Assembly (NCBI RefSeq): GCF_003003885.1
Contig: NZ_PVWN01000049.1
Location: 1-32,289 of the forward strand
Direction: 5' to 3'
Source: Chlorogloea sp. CCALA 695
GTDB taxonomy: Bacteria; Cyanobacteriota; Cyanobacteriia; Cyanobacteriales; Chroococcidiopsidaceae
DNA length: 32,289 nt
Made by a program: the position numbers and the translations under genes. The notes under the pieces were generated by a model. The model searched no databases. It was not told the origin of the DNA and saw only the letters and a list, made by a program, of their open reading frames with translations. Positions 15,543 through 25,172 of the stretch are shown here, in pieces; position 1 is the stretch's first letter, and each line of letters starts with the position of its first letter.

Positions 15543-17309
15543 GTGAATTTCCTATATCATCCCAGCCATTTTTTTAAAATCGTGAAACATTGTAATTATT
15601 TAATTGCTCCGGCATTATGCTTGACTACTGTTACTGTATTGTGCAGTATTGATTTAAGCTTGGCTGCACCGCTTAGGAGTGTTGACTCGATTACTCAAGT
15701 ACCTACTTCTGCAAATCAGCTATTTGTAAATCCTGCCGGAAATCCTACAGGTAACGGGAGCGAAGGTACGCCTTTTAAAACGATTACTCAAGCATTGCAA
15801 GTAGCTGGAGATAATAGTGTAATTGTTTTGGCGACGGGTACTTATAGCGCCGAATCGGGGGAAACCTTTCCTTTGATGCTCAAAAGTGGGGTATCGATTC
15901 AAGGTAATTCTCCATCAAAGGGACGCGATATTGTGATCAATGGCGGCGGTGCTTATATGAGCCGTACCTTTGCTAGGCAAAATATTACAATGTTGGGGGC
16001 AAATAATGCCGCTATTTCAGGAGTGACAATTACAAATAACAATCCGCGTGGTTATGGGTTGTGGATTGAGTCGAGTAGCCCTATGGTAAGCGACAATACT
16101 TTTACGGGCAATAAACACGATGGCATTTCTGTTACTGGTAATAGTGCGCCCAAAATTCGCAACAATTATTTTTACCTTAATGGCGCTAATGGGATGACAA
16201 TTTACGGTACATCAGCACCAGAAATTCAGGAAAATGTTTTTGAAAAAACTGGGTTTGGCATTAATATTGCCCAAAAAGCAGCGCCAATTATCACAAATAA
16301 TCGCATAATTCAAAATCGCTCTGGAATTATCACCCAAGCGAATGCACACCCGGTATTGCGCGGTAATATTATTGAAGGAAATACCGAAGATGGGTTAGTC
16401 GCAATTTCTACTAGCCAGCCAGATTTAGGCACAAAAGCCGAACCCGGAAAAAATGTATTTCGCCAAAACGGACGTTTTGATATTAATAGCAGCGCTTCAA
16501 AACAGCTATTGGTAGCTTTTGGCAATCAACTAGAGAGCGATCGCATTAGCGGTAATTTAGACTTGAGCGGCACAATAAACCCAACTCAACCCCAAATTGC
16601 CCAAAATGTCCCCAGCGTTAGCACTCAGCCTCTTAGACCTGTAGTAGCGCCCCTAGGGAGGACAACTCCATCGCTACCAGCAGCATCTTTAGGAGTTGGA
16701 CAGCTACCTACACCCCCAAGAGTGCCAACCCTTTCTAGTAGCAACGCACTATCTACCACAAGTATTGAAATTATCGTACCGCCGCCAGAAAAAGCTAGCT
16801 TTGTACCAGTTGTTGAAGTTACTGCAAGGGCTGCTCAAGGTAGCGATCTTGCGAGTGTTCCCCAAATTGAGATTCCCCCACCGCCCATTGTCTCTGGGCA
16901 AATTAACCCGCCAGCAACGATAGACAACAATTTACCTGTATTGCAATCTGCCCAAATTGTCGAAGCAGACCTATTACCCGTACCTGGGGGCAATATTCCC
17001 GTTGGTGATAGTCGTAAATTACCTAAAGTACCTGTGGTGCAAAATACTAACGTTGCTGTTGATGGTAGCCCACCCTTACCGCCAACTCAAGCAACGAGCC
17101 TAGGTTTACGTTACCGGGTAGTAGTAGCCGCCGATAGCAAAAGCCAACAAGACCAGGTGCGAAGCCTTGTGCCGGGAGCCTTTAGAACTTTTAATAATGG
17201 TAAAGTGTTGATGCAAGTAGGAGCTTTTGGCGATCGCACCAAGGCTGTAGAAATGCAGCAGTATTTAAGTAGTCAAGGGGTAACTGGCACTATCGAACAA
17301 CTAAATTGA
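15543..17309 (+). CDS. Secreted beta-helix (DUF1565) protein with C-terminal SPOR-like domain
   Basis: This is probably an envelope protein; the ligand is unknown. The GTG at 15543 is fixed by AAAGGAG just upstream. A signal peptide covers about 1-41 (YLIAPALCLTTVTVLCSI...SLAA). Residues 59-330 match DUF1565, a right-handed parallel beta-helix: FVNPAGNPTGNG, GTPFKTITQAL, then repeated turns such as NNPRGYGLWIESSSPMVSDN, NSAPKIRNNYF and SAPEIQENVF. About 335-515 is a long Pro/Val/Thr-rich linker (PPPPIVSGQINPP). The last 69 residues (YRVVVAAD... VLMQVGAFGDRTKAVEMQQY) look like a SPOR domain, a fold that binds denuded peptidoglycan. The layout suggests a glycan-binding protein held at the cell wall. 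Confidence 0.85.
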   Translation: MNFLYHPSHFFKIVKHCNYLIAPALCLTTVTVLCSIDLSLAAPLRSVDSITQVPTSANQLFVNPAGNPTGNGSEGTPFKTITQALQVAGDNSVIVLATGTYSAESGETFPLMLKSGVSIQGNSPSKGRDIVINGGGAYMSRTFARQNITMLGANNAAISGVTITNNNPRGYGLWIESSSPMVSDNTFTGNKHDGISVTGNSAPKIRNNYFYLNGANGMTIYGTSAPEIQENVFEKTGFGINIAQKAAPIITNNRIIQNRSGIITQANAHPVLRGNIIEGNTEDGLVAISTSQPDLGTKAEPGKNVFRQNGRFDINSSASKQLLVAFGNQLESDRISGNLDLSGTINPTQPQIAQNVPSVSTQPLRPVVAPLGRTTPSLPAASLGVGQLPTPPRVPTLSSSNALSTTSIEIIVPPPEKASFVPVVEVTARAAQGSDLASVPQIEIPPPPIVSGQINPPATIDNNLPVLQSAQIVEADLLPVPGGNIPVGDSRKLPKVPVVQNTNVAVDGSPPLPPTQATSLGLRYRVVVAADSKSQQDQVRSLVPGAFRTFNNGKVLMQVGAFGDRTKAVEMQQYLSSQGVTGTIEQLN

Positions 17310-17341
17310 TTAAATAATCGCCTTTTTGCGGAATTTAGTTG
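17298..17341. terminator. Inverted repeat between convergent genes
   Basis: CAACTAAATT (17298-17307) and AATTTAGTTG (17332-17341) form perfect 10-base arms, with a small inner CGC/GCG stem. It spans the end of the beta-helix gene and the gap before the convergent glycosyltransferase gene. It may act as a shared terminator, but T-runs are weak. Confidence 0.35.
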
Positions 17342-17345
17342 AATC

Positions 17346-18533
17346 TTACCAAGCAGTTTGTGACTTTTCTTGTAATACGCGATTGTAAACGCTCACTGTT
17401 TGCTGTGCTAAGTCTTTCCATTGAAAGCGCTGCGCTAAGTCTTGGTAAGCATTGTCTACTAACCACTGTTTATAACCAGGGTTTTTTAATACTTCCAAAA
17501 TTCCCCAAGCTAAAGAATTAGCATTGCCTGTATAAGTGACGATACCTGTCTTTGTATGTTGTACAACTTCCGGTAAACCTCCCGTATCGGAGACTACAAC
17601 AGGGACACGGGCGGCAAAACTTTCTAAAGCTACAATCCCAAAGGGTTCATACAAACTAGGAAAAACCGCGCAATCTGCTACAGTTTGAAATTTGTCTAAA
17701 GTTTCGTCAGACATGAAACCCGTAAAATAAAACTTGTCCCAAACTCCTAAATCCCAAGCTTGGCGTTGTAAATTGTCAGTGTTACCGCCACCAATAATTA
17801 CAAATTTGACATCACCGCCCATGGCGGCGGCAACTTTGGGAGCAGCATTAATTAATACCGCCACACCTTTTTCATGGGTCATCCGCCCTACATAGTAGAC
17901 AATAGTTTCGCGATCGCTTGCAAAATAACGGCGGAAATTCCAGAAGTCAAAATCTGTTTGATGCTGTTTTTTTTCGGCTCTAATCCCGTTATAAATCACA
18001 TCTACTTTATCCCAAGAACTATGTAGCGCTCTTGCTACTTCACGGCGCATATAGTCCGTACAGACAATCACTCGCCAAGCATTGTAAGCAAGTAGCCTTT
18101 CTTTGCCACAAATGTAGTAATGCTCGTTGTTGTAAAGCCCATTGTATCGCCCAAATTCGGTAGCGTGAATAGTAGCAATTAGTGGAACTTTAAAGTTGTG
18201 CTTGAGAGAAATTGCCGCGTCTCCCACTAACCAATCATGAGCATGAATTAAATCAAAACCACCTTCTTCCAACATCAATTTAGCGCCATGATTGCCCATG
18301 CTGTCGTTTAAATTGACTATCCAATGGAAAAAGTCATTACTTGCAGCAACGCTAACGCGATGTACTTTTACCCCGTCTACTACTTCGTACATTGGCGCTG
18401 CGCCAAATTCTACAGTAATTAAGTGGACTTCATGCCCTAAGTTGACAATTTCTGGATACAATTCCGCTACATGGCGAGCAATTCCGCCTACAATTCGCGG
18501 TGGAAACTCCCACGTTAGTACCAAAATCTTCAT
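17346..18533 (-). CDS. Glycosyltransferase family 4 protein
   Basis: This retaining, nucleotide-sugar dependent glycosyltransferase has a GT-B fold of two Rossmann domains. The N-terminal domain opens with KILVLTWEFPPRIVGGIARH, the glycine loop of the glycogen synthase-like subgroup. HAHDWL, ATIHATEFGRYNG and YNGIRAEKK follow. The C-terminal domain shows YVGRMTHEKGV, VKFVIIGGG, FYFTGF and the E(x7)E signature SLYEPFGIVALESFAARVPV. I use the ATG at 18533 (MKILVLT, 395 residues); the TTG nine bases upstream sits too close to the AGG. The acceptor and product cannot be told. Glycogen or cell-wall glucan chemistry is possible from the N-terminal motif, but GT4 is broad. Confidence 0.88.
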   Translation of the reverse strand: MKILVLTWEFPPRIVGGIARHVAELYPEIVNLGHEVHLITVEFGAAPMYEVVDGVKVHRVSVAASNDFFHWIVNLNDSMGNHGAKLMLEEGGFDLIHAHDWLVGDAAISLKHNFKVPLIATIHATEFGRYNGLYNNEHYYICGKERLLAYNAWRVIVCTDYMRREVARALHSSWDKVDVIYNGIRAEKKQHQTDFDFWNFRRYFASDRETIVYYVGRMTHEKGVAVLINAAPKVAAAMGGDVKFVIIGGGNTDNLQRQAWDLGVWDKFYFTGFMSDETLDKFQTVADCAVFPSLYEPFGIVALESFAARVPVVVSDTGGLPEVVQHTKTGIVTYTGNANSLAWGILEVLKNPGYKQWLVDNAYQDLAQRFQWKDLAQQTVSVYNRVLQEKSQTAW

Positions 18534-18576
18534 CGACCACAAACCTACAAATATTTCTAAATATATATTGATTTTA

Positions 18577-18610
18577 GGTAATGGGTGATTGGTAATTGGT
18601 AATTGGTAAT
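18577..18610. repeat. Heptamer tandem repeat TTGGTAA
   Basis: Three perfect TTGGTAA units (18589-18609) follow a degenerate GGTAATGGGTGA. They lie between the glycosyltransferase start and the DUF2079 stop. Heptamer tandem repeats of this type are known as STRR elements in cyanobacteria. They probably have no coding role. Confidence 0.7.
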
Positions 18611-18618
18611 CTAAAAGA

Positions 18619-20229
18619 TTAAGGCTGATTGGTTGCTTTGAGTTGCTTTTGGTAGGCTAACCAATTAGTTAGAGCTTGATTAGAAGATAACGCGGCTTTT
18701 TTGAGCAATACTACACCATCAGCATAATCAATAATTCCGTATTGATGATCGCTTAAAACTTGATTAATTATCGCCCTATAGTCTACTAATAGTTGGCGAT
18801 CGCCCTTAAACGCGGCTTGGTATTGTTGTAATTGCCAAAGGTCTGCGATCGCATACTCTATACTTACAACGTTCCCAGCATCATTACGCAGTTGCAGCGC
18901 CGGAAACCGCAAAATTTCTCGACGGCTCGAAAGAGGGGGAATAAGGTAAGTAGATGCCGATACACTAGCACCGACGGGAATTTGGTCTAAAAGCTTACGC
19001 GCTTGGGCGACATGATGCCATTGCTGAGGTAAAGACACGTATACCAAGGGTTGAATCGAGTCGGGAATGATAAAATAAAAAGTCCGACTAGGGTTTGAAG
19101 TCAGAGTAAATATTAAGGACAAACCAATGCAAACTGTCCAAAAACGTTGAAACGATGGCTTAAATTGTTTAGGGTGATGCGCTAACCAAAGTATTGCACC
19201 ATAAAATAGCCCAGGAACTACCGTTAAAGCATAGCGAATTGTAATTGCTAATCTTGATTCTCCTTGCTGGAGAAAGATTTGCAGCAATGGAAACCCCGCC
19301 ACTAGCCAAGCTGTGCCAGAAACCGCCGGGATAAAAGCTAAAGGTAGCCAATGACCGAGTAAATACTTGACTTTGGTGGCAAAAGGTGAAAATAAATGTA
19401 CCAACAACTGCCCCGGTTGGCTAACAATTGCCCAAATAATATCTAAAGTAGTTGCTTCTTCTTTATCGGTGAAATGTCCAAAGCGTTCGATCATAAACCG
19501 CCGGGAAATATCGTCAGAAAAGAGCGGCATAATGGCATTAGTCAGCACTAGCATATAACCTAGGCTAAGAGTGCAAACCATTAGCCCTATCTGAGGGTAG
19601 CGTTTGCTTAAAATTAAATAAAAACCAATACTAAACAGCACCACCCCGCTATCTTCCCGCACCGTTAAAATTAACACTGCAAGCAGCCAAAAGAGCCGCC
19701 ATTTGCGTTTTTCCATTGCCAGCAGCAACCCAAATACAAATAAGGGAATTTGACTTAGATCGTGGAAATTGGACAGCGTAGGGCCAATTACAGCATTAGC
19801 TCCGTAGAAGCTGACACAAATCATCGCCGATAGGGGTGCTTCTAAATAGTGTCTTGCTAACCCATAAAGAACAAACCCCGCCGCCGTAATTAAAATTACT
19901 TGCAAAACTGCCAAAGTAGCAGGAGAAGGAAATAAGAGGTAAAGCGGCAGCCATAGGAGTAAAGCAGGGGTGAAATGCTGCCCCAAACGGTGATAAAACA
20001 CCTCTGGAACTTCGCCATTGTGAACGACATTAGTAGAAAGACTAGAAGAAAGGGAACTTTGAAACATTCGCCCGTGAGTACCGTTCCAAAATACTTGATT
20101 AAAAATACCTTGATCGAAGGAAGCGTAAAAAGTGTAGTAGCGATGGAGGATAAATATTAGACAAATAATAAAAAAAATACTTGCTACTTTTGTAACTAAC
20201 CATAAACTCGGCTGTTGCCGTAATTTCAT
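18619..20229 (-). CDS. DUF2079 multi-pass membrane protein
   Basis: The function is unknown. DUF2079 proteins resemble GT-C type membrane glycosyltransferases in layout, but this is family-level inference. The 536 residues begin at the ATG at 20229 (MKLRQQPSLW); a TTG three codons earlier is less likely. A first membrane segment lies at 14-33 (VASIFFIICLIFILHRY), followed by the conserved YASFDQGIFNQVFWNGTHG. About ten more hydrophobic segments run to about 390. A soluble C-terminal part follows, with PVGASVSASTYLIPPLSSR and YADGVVLLKK. It is the upstream neighbour of the GT4 gene on the same strand, 86 bases away, so co-expression in glycan synthesis is possible. Confidence 0.82.
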   Translation of the reverse strand: MKLRQQPSLWLVTKVASIFFIICLIFILHRYYTFYASFDQGIFNQVFWNGTHGRMFQSSLSSSLSTNVVHNGEVPEVFYHRLGQHFTPALLLWLPLYLLFPSPATLAVLQVILITAAGFVLYGLARHYLEAPLSAMICVSFYGANAVIGPTLSNFHDLSQIPLFVFGLLLAMEKRKWRLFWLLAVLILTVREDSGVVLFSIGFYLILSKRYPQIGLMVCTLSLGYMLVLTNAIMPLFSDDISRRFMIERFGHFTDKEEATTLDIIWAIVSQPGQLLVHLFSPFATKVKYLLGHWLPLAFIPAVSGTAWLVAGFPLLQIFLQQGESRLAITIRYALTVVPGLFYGAILWLAHHPKQFKPSFQRFWTVCIGLSLIFTLTSNPSRTFYFIIPDSIQPLVYVSLPQQWHHVAQARKLLDQIPVGASVSASTYLIPPLSSRREILRFPALQLRNDAGNVVSIEYAIADLWQLQQYQAAFKGDRQLLVDYRAIINQVLSDHQYGIIDYADGVVLLKKAALSSNQALTNWLAYQKQLKATNQP

Positions 20230-20380
20230 TAATATCAATGGTTTTCAGCCCTCAACGACGTGAAAATTAATTTTATCAGCCAAAGAGAACGGGCAGAAAG
20301 GTGTAACTTTTGATTTTTAGTAGTAACTGCTGCCGGATTCGTTGCAAAATAGAGTCAGTTTACTATCTTTGGCTACTTTT

Positions 20381-21778
20381 ATGCCGATCGCGGTTGTTGA
20401 TGCCCAAAACTTGCTTGCCGACTTAATCTCCCGCTATCGCTCTAGAGTAGATTATTTAGCTATTCGTCTAGAAGAAGCCGAAGGGACAGATATTTTACGG
20501 CGTGGTGACAAAATAGAAACCCTCAGCGAAGGTTTATCTATTGGCGGACAAATTCGCGCTTGTTATAAAGGCGGCTGGGGATTGAGCAGCTTTAACGAAC
20601 TTGCCACCATTGAAGAGCGAATTGAAGAAGCTGTAACCGCCGCCCGGATTGTGGGGGATTCGGAAACTTTATTAGCGGAAATTGCCCCCCACCAAGAGGT
20701 TTGTTTTGTGCCTTTGACGGGAACCGATCCGCGTCATGTTTCTTTGGCGGCAAAAAAAGAATTATGCGACTTCTATGGTGAAATTCTCAAAAGTGTAGCT
20801 CAAGTTACTACAACCTCTGTCCGCTACGGCGACACTGTGCAAAGAGTAGTTTTAGCAACATCAGAAGGAACATTAATCGAGCAATCGTGGGTAGATATGG
20901 AGATGCGTTTTGCCGCTACCGCTCGTAATGGCGACACCGTACAAACTGGGCGCGAAACTTTTGGTTCTCGTAAGGCTTACGAAGACTTAACGAATTTAGA
21001 ATCGCAAGTTTTTAGTGCAGCGACAAGAGCCGTTGCAGCGCTATCTTTGCCAGCCGTTAAAGGCAATACCTATACCGTAGTTATCGATCCAATTTTAACG
21101 GGTTTATTTGTCCATGAAGCTTTTGGTCATCTTTCCGAGGCTGATATGGCTTACGAAAACCCCGATTTGCTCGAAGTTATGAGCCTAGGACGGCGCTTTG
21201 GGCCTAAAGAACTGCAAATATTTGATGGTGCGGCTCCTCTAGGTCATCGCGGCAGCTTTTTTTATGATGATGAAGGCACTCCTGCAACTACAACGCAACT
21301 AATTAAAGATGGCGTATTGGTGGGTAGGTTGCATTCGCGAGAGACGGCGGGGAAGTTAGGCGAAGCGCCTACGGGAAATGCTCGGTGTCTTAACTATCAC
21401 TATGCGCCTATTGTCCGCATGACTAATACTTGGATCGAGCGGGGGACAACGCCTGTAGCTGATTTGTTTAGCGACATTGAAGAAGGGGTTTATGCGAGTA
21501 ATTGGTTAGGGGGAATGACTAACGGCGAAATGTTTACCTTTAGTGCTGGAGAAGCGTGGATGATTCGCAACGGACAGATAGCGGAGCCTGTAAAAGACGT
21601 TACGTTGTCGGGGAATGTCTTTCAAACTTTGGCAGATATTGAAGGGATAGGAGACGATTTTTACTGGGATGAATCCGGTGGTTGTGGTAAAGGTGGACAA
21701 AATGGGCTACCTGTGGGTTGCGGCGGCCCTAGTTTGCGGATTCGGGATGTGGTAATTGGCGGGGAAGCGGAGGTTTAA
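20381..21778 (+). CDS. tldD: TldD/PmbA family metalloprotease
   Basis: TldD, usually with TldE/PmbA, forms a zinc protease that degrades or trims unfolded peptides. The metal-binding HEAFGH (HExxxH, at about 245 from this start) is intact, as are the upstream TYTVVIDPILTGLFVHE context, DDEGTPATTT, TGNARCLNY and the glycine-rich end GGCGKGGQNGLPVGCGG. I use the ATG at 20381 (MPIAVVDAQNLLADLI, 465 residues). A TTG at 20342 is also possible and would add 13 hydrophobic residues; no ribosome-binding site decides between them. No pmbA/tldE partner is beside it. Its 3' end overlaps the convergent coaE gene by 50 bases, so the C-termini of both are encoded by the same DNA. Confidence 0.9.
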   Translation: MPIAVVDAQNLLADLISRYRSRVDYLAIRLEEAEGTDILRRGDKIETLSEGLSIGGQIRACYKGGWGLSSFNELATIEERIEEAVTAARIVGDSETLLAEIAPHQEVCFVPLTGTDPRHVSLAAKKELCDFYGEILKSVAQVTTTSVRYGDTVQRVVLATSEGTLIEQSWVDMEMRFAATARNGDTVQTGRETFGSRKAYEDLTNLESQVFSAATRAVAALSLPAVKGNTYTVVIDPILTGLFVHEAFGHLSEADMAYENPDLLEVMSLGRRFGPKELQIFDGAAPLGHRGSFFYDDEGTPATTTQLIKDGVLVGRLHSRETAGKLGEAPTGNARCLNYHYAPIVRMTNTWIERGTTPVADLFSDIEEGVYASNWLGGMTNGEMFTFSAGEAWMIRNGQIAEPVKDVTLSGNVFQTLADIEGIGDDFYWDESGGCGKGGQNGLPVGCGGPSLRIRDVVIGGEAEV

Positions 21779-22367
21779 GCATTGCTGCGTCTATTTGGTT
21801 GTACAGAAATTCTTGGCTAGAGGAATTGTCTAAAATTAAACTAGCGCGATCGCATTTTTTCTCTAAAGACATCTGGCTACTAATTCTAGCTTGGGCAGCT
21901 TCTAAGCTTAAGCTTTCACGCTGCCTTAATCTTGCTAGTTGCTGGGATGGGTTGCAATACACTACCCAAATTTCGGTAACTAAATCTGTCATCGCAGCTT
22001 CAAATAGTAACGGGATGACAAGCACTATTGACTCTGCTGGGGATTTATCAATTTCTTGTACAAAAGCATCGCGCACGAGAGGATGAATTTGCTTTTCTAA
22101 CCACTGACGCTCATAGATATCGGCAAAAACAATACTTCCCAACTCTTGCCGATTTAAACTACCATCGGCTAACAATATATTTGCACTATAACGAGAGGCG
22201 ATCGCATTTAGGGCTACTGAACCAATTTCAACGGCGTTTCTAGCGTAAATATCCGCGTCCAAAATTGGCAATTTATATTGTGCCTCTAAATACTTACTGG
22301 CGGTGCTTTTGCCTGTACTGATGCCTCCAGTTAAGCCAATTAAGCGACGTTTAATTTTACTTTTCAT
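21729..22367 (-). CDS. coaE: Dephospho-CoA kinase
   Basis: This catalyses the last step of coenzyme A synthesis, phosphorylating the 3'-hydroxyl of dephospho-CoA. The 212 residues show the P-loop GLTGGISTGKSTAS, LDADIYARNAV for substrate binding, RQELGSIVF, KQIHPLVRDA, VVLVIPLLFEA with a natural one-residue variation, and ARLRQRE. The ATG at 22367 lies inside the last codons of cobA-hemD (ATGAAAAGTAA), giving translational coupling. A TTG at 22382 is less likely. The C-terminal tail (RQLPHPESAN) is what the overlap with tldD encodes. It is the last gene of the thrC, cobA-hemD, coaE run. Confidence 0.95.
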   Translation of the reverse strand: MKSKIKRRLIGLTGGISTGKSTASKYLEAQYKLPILDADIYARNAVEIGSVALNAIASRYSANILLADGSLNRQELGSIVFADIYERQWLEKQIHPLVRDAFVQEIDKSPAESIVLVIPLLFEAAMTDLVTEIWVVYCNPSQQLARLRQRESLSLEAAQARISSQMSLEKKCDRASLILDNSSSQEFLYNQIDAAMLKPPLPRQLPHPESAN

Positions 22368-23859
22368 CAGCCCATTGGACAATTGCAGTAGTTAATCCTT
22401 CTAGAGTATATTCTGTAGCTTCTACGTCAACTTTTTGTAGCAATTGCTGACAAGTTTTTGAAGTTTGTGGGCCAATAGAGGCAATACAAACACGCTCTAA
22501 ATCAACTTCTCCCCAGTCTGTTAGAAGTTGATGAAAGCATTTGACAGTTTTTGAACTAGCAAAGGTTAGCACGTCTACCGTACCCTGTTTTAATGCTTCT
22601 AAAGCAATGGGATCGAAGCTATCGGGACACGTAGATTGATAAGCAGCTACTTCGACTACTTCTGCGCCTTTAGCGCTTAATTGCTGAACTAAAACTTCCC
22701 TTCCCCCACTTTCTACCCTAGGAAATAGCACTTTTTTACCTTTTAAGGGTTCGGGGAAATCACTTGCGATCGCATCGGCGACAAATTCCGAGGGGATAAA
22801 GTCAGGCTTTAAACCATATTGTTTGAGAACTTGGGCAGTTTTTTCGCCAACTACAGCAATTTTTAATCCCGATAAAGCACGAGCATCTTTATTTTGAGTT
22901 GCCAACCGCTCAAAAAAATAATCTACCGCATTAGCAGAAGTTAGAATCAACCAATCGTATTCTAGTAAATGTGCGATCGCCCGATCTAATGCTTCCCAAC
23001 TAGCAGGCGGGATAATAGCAATGGCTGGCATTTCAATAACTTTAGCGCCTTGTTGCTGTAATAATTGGCTAAATTGGCTAGATTGTCCTACCGAGCGCGT
23101 GATTAAAATTGTTTTTCCTATTAGGGGAAGCAATGAAGATTGAAGATAGGTGCGTAACTTGACTACTTCCCCAATTATCATCACTACAGGAGTTAGGGAA
23201 ATTTCTGTAGTTTGAGCAACAATATGGGCTAAATCGCTTGTCCATACTCGTTCTTGGGGAGAACTAACCCAACGGGCGATCGCAATTGGCGTTTGCAACG
23301 ATCTTCCATGCCTTTCTAATTGAGCGACAATCTCTGCTAAATGTTGCCCTCCCATTAAAACTACCAAGGTGTCAATACGCGCCAAAGCTTCCCAGTCTAA
23401 TTCGTCTGGCTCGTGAGCCGTAAACACAGCAAAACAGCGACTAAGCACCGGATCTGTTAGGGGAATGCCTAACAACAAAGGAGCCGCCAACGCTGAGGAT
23501 ATTCCCGGTACTACTTCAAAATCGCAATTGCTACCTTTAAGTGCCGTTATTTCAGCAGTGCAGCGCCCAAAAATAAACGGATCTCCACTTTTAAGCCTGA
23601 CTACTTGTTTCCCTAGCTGACAATGTTCTACCAATAACTGATTAATTTCTACTTGCGGCGTGCTACTTTTTCCACCGCGCTTACCCACATCAATTTTGTG
23701 ACATTCGGGCGGTACTTGCTGCAATAATTGACTATCAACCAAAGCATCGTAAACTAACACCTCAGCTTTAATTAATAGTTGCTGCGCTCGAATAGTTAAA
23801 TAATTAACATTTCCTGGCCCCGCACCGACTAGGTAGACTTTACCCTTCCCCTGCGCCAT
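22357..23859 (-). CDS. cobA-hemD: Uroporphyrinogen-III methyltransferase / synthase fusion
   Basis: This is a two-domain tetrapyrrole enzyme. The N-terminal half (about 1-245) is SUMT, which methylates uroporphyrinogen III toward precorrin-2 (siroheme and B12). Motifs are YLVGAGPGN, YDALVD, VVRLKSGDPFIFGR, VVPGISSALAAPLLLGIPLT and MGGQHLAEI. The C-terminal half (about 250-500) is HemD, which closes hydroxymethylbilane to uroporphyrinogen III, with KTILITRSVGQSSQF, LILTSANAVDYFF, AVVGEKTAQVL, FPRVESGGREVLV and FASSKTVKCF. I use the ATG at 23859 (MAQGKGKVYLVG, 500 residues) with TAGG upstream; the longer frame to 23901 would overlap thrC. It begins 10 bases after the thrC stop. Confidence 0.95.
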   Translation of the reverse strand: MAQGKGKVYLVGAGPGNVNYLTIRAQQLLIKAEVLVYDALVDSQLLQQVPPECHKIDVGKRGGKSSTPQVEINQLLVEHCQLGKQVVRLKSGDPFIFGRCTAEITALKGSNCDFEVVPGISSALAAPLLLGIPLTDPVLSRCFAVFTAHEPDELDWEALARIDTLVVLMGGQHLAEIVAQLERHGRSLQTPIAIARWVSSPQERVWTSDLAHIVAQTTEISLTPVVMIIGEVVKLRTYLQSSLLPLIGKTILITRSVGQSSQFSQLLQQQGAKVIEMPAIAIIPPASWEALDRAIAHLLEYDWLILTSANAVDYFFERLATQNKDARALSGLKIAVVGEKTAQVLKQYGLKPDFIPSEFVADAIASDFPEPLKGKKVLFPRVESGGREVLVQQLSAKGAEVVEVAAYQSTCPDSFDPIALEALKQGTVDVLTFASSKTVKCFHQLLTDWGEVDLERVCIASIGPQTSKTCQQLLQKVDVEATEYTLEGLTTAIVQWADEK

Positions 23860-23869
23860 AACAAATAAC

Positions 23870-24961
23870 CTAAAATCCCATTGCTTTAGCAACAGCCTCA
23901 ATTTGTGGCTCGATACCTTGCTGAAAAGAGTTTTGACTATGTTTAATAGCTGTATCAGGATCTTTCAACCCATTTCCTGTCAAAACGCAGACAACTTTTG
24001 CTCCGGTGGGAATTTTGTCTTTAACCTTTAGCATTCCTGCTACCGAGGCGGCGCTTGCTGGCTCACAAAATATCCCTTCTTCCGATGCCAACAATCTATA
24101 AGCAGCTAATATTTCCTCATCAGTAACAGCATTAAACTCACCTTGGCTTGCTTCTTTAACTGCGATCGCTTTGAGCCAATTTGCGGGATTGCCAATTCTA
24201 ATGGCTGTCGCTAAAGTATCGGGATTTGTTACAGGTTTTCCGGTAATTAAAGGCGATGCTCCCGCCGCTTGAAAGCCCATCATACGCGGCAAGCGAGTAC
24301 ATTTAGATGCGGCATGATATTCACAAAATCCCATCCAGTAGGCGGTAATATTTCCCGCATTTCCTACCGGAATACACAGCCAATCGGGAGCATCTCCTAA
24401 AACTTCCACCACTTCAAAGGCGGCGGTTTTTTGCCCTTCTAAACGGTAAGGATTGACCGAGTTTACCAGTGTTACCGGGTAATTAGTCGCCATCTCCCGG
24501 ACTATTTCTAGCGCTTGGTCAAAATTGCCCTTAATCGCCAATACCTCGGCTCCGTATAGCAATGCTTGAGCCAACTTACCTAAAGCTACATAACCTTCAG
24601 GAATTAGTACAAAAGCGCGCATTCCTCCGCGTTTGGCATAGGCGGCGGCGGCGGCGGAGGTGTTTCCGGTACTCGCACAAATTACTGCGGTCGCTCCGGC
24701 TTCTTTTGCCTTAGAAATTGCCATAGTCATACCCCGATCTTTGAAGCTTCCGGTCGGGTTTAGACCATCATACTTTGCCCAAACGCGCACCTGTCTACCG
24801 ATGCGATCTTGAATAGCTGGCAGAGGAATTAAAGGCGTATTTCCTTCTAAGAGGGTGATAACAGGGGTTTTATCGGTTACAGGCAGGTAAGGACGGTAGG
24901 TTTCTATAAGTCCAGACCAAGATTGTTGAGAAGATGTTAGGGGCAAGCTTAAAGTCGTCAT
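23870..24961 (-). CDS. thrC: Threonine synthase
   Basis: This PLP enzyme makes threonine from O-phosphohomoserine. The 363 residues are the short bacterial form. PLP binds Lys74 in [13 protein letters not shown], and the phosphate-binding loop and substrate residues are visible in [29 protein letters not shown] and [23 protein letters not shown] near the N-terminus is typical. The ATG at 24961 gives the expected length. It is first in a tight minus-strand run with cobA-hemD and coaE, with a divergent promoter region shared with the aminotransferase gene. Confidence 0.95.
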   Translation of the reverse strand: MTTLSLPLTSSQQSWSGLIETYRPYLPVTDKTPVITLLEGNTPLIPLPAIQDRIGRQVRVWAKYDGLNPTGSFKDRGMTMAISKAKEAGATAVICASTGNTSAAAAAYAKRGGMRAFVLIPEGYVALGKLAQALLYGAEVLAIKGNFDQALEIVREMATNYPVTLVNSVNPYRLEGQKTAAFEVVEVLGDAPDWLCIPVGNAGNITAYWMGFCEYHAASKCTRLPRMMGFQAAGASPLITGKPVTNPDTLATAIRIGNPANWLKAIAVKEASQGEFNAVTDEEILAAYRLLASEEGIFCEPASAASVAGMLKVKDKIPTGAKVVCVLTGNGLKDPDTAIKHSQNSFQQGIEPQIEAVAKAMGF

Positions 24962-25172
24962 TCGATCGGGGGAATGGATGGCAATAGCGCAAAAGACCTG
25001 AGACTTTTACTCTACTTAGTGTACCGCGATCGCTTCTTTTCTAAAAAAATATAACATCGCGCCTGCTTATCTTTTGAGCTTTGCGACAAACTTATCGGGA
25101 ATTATCCGATAGTTAACGCAATTATGTAATCCTAAATAGTCTGGACTCTTATTTAAAGCAAAGGTGAAATCA

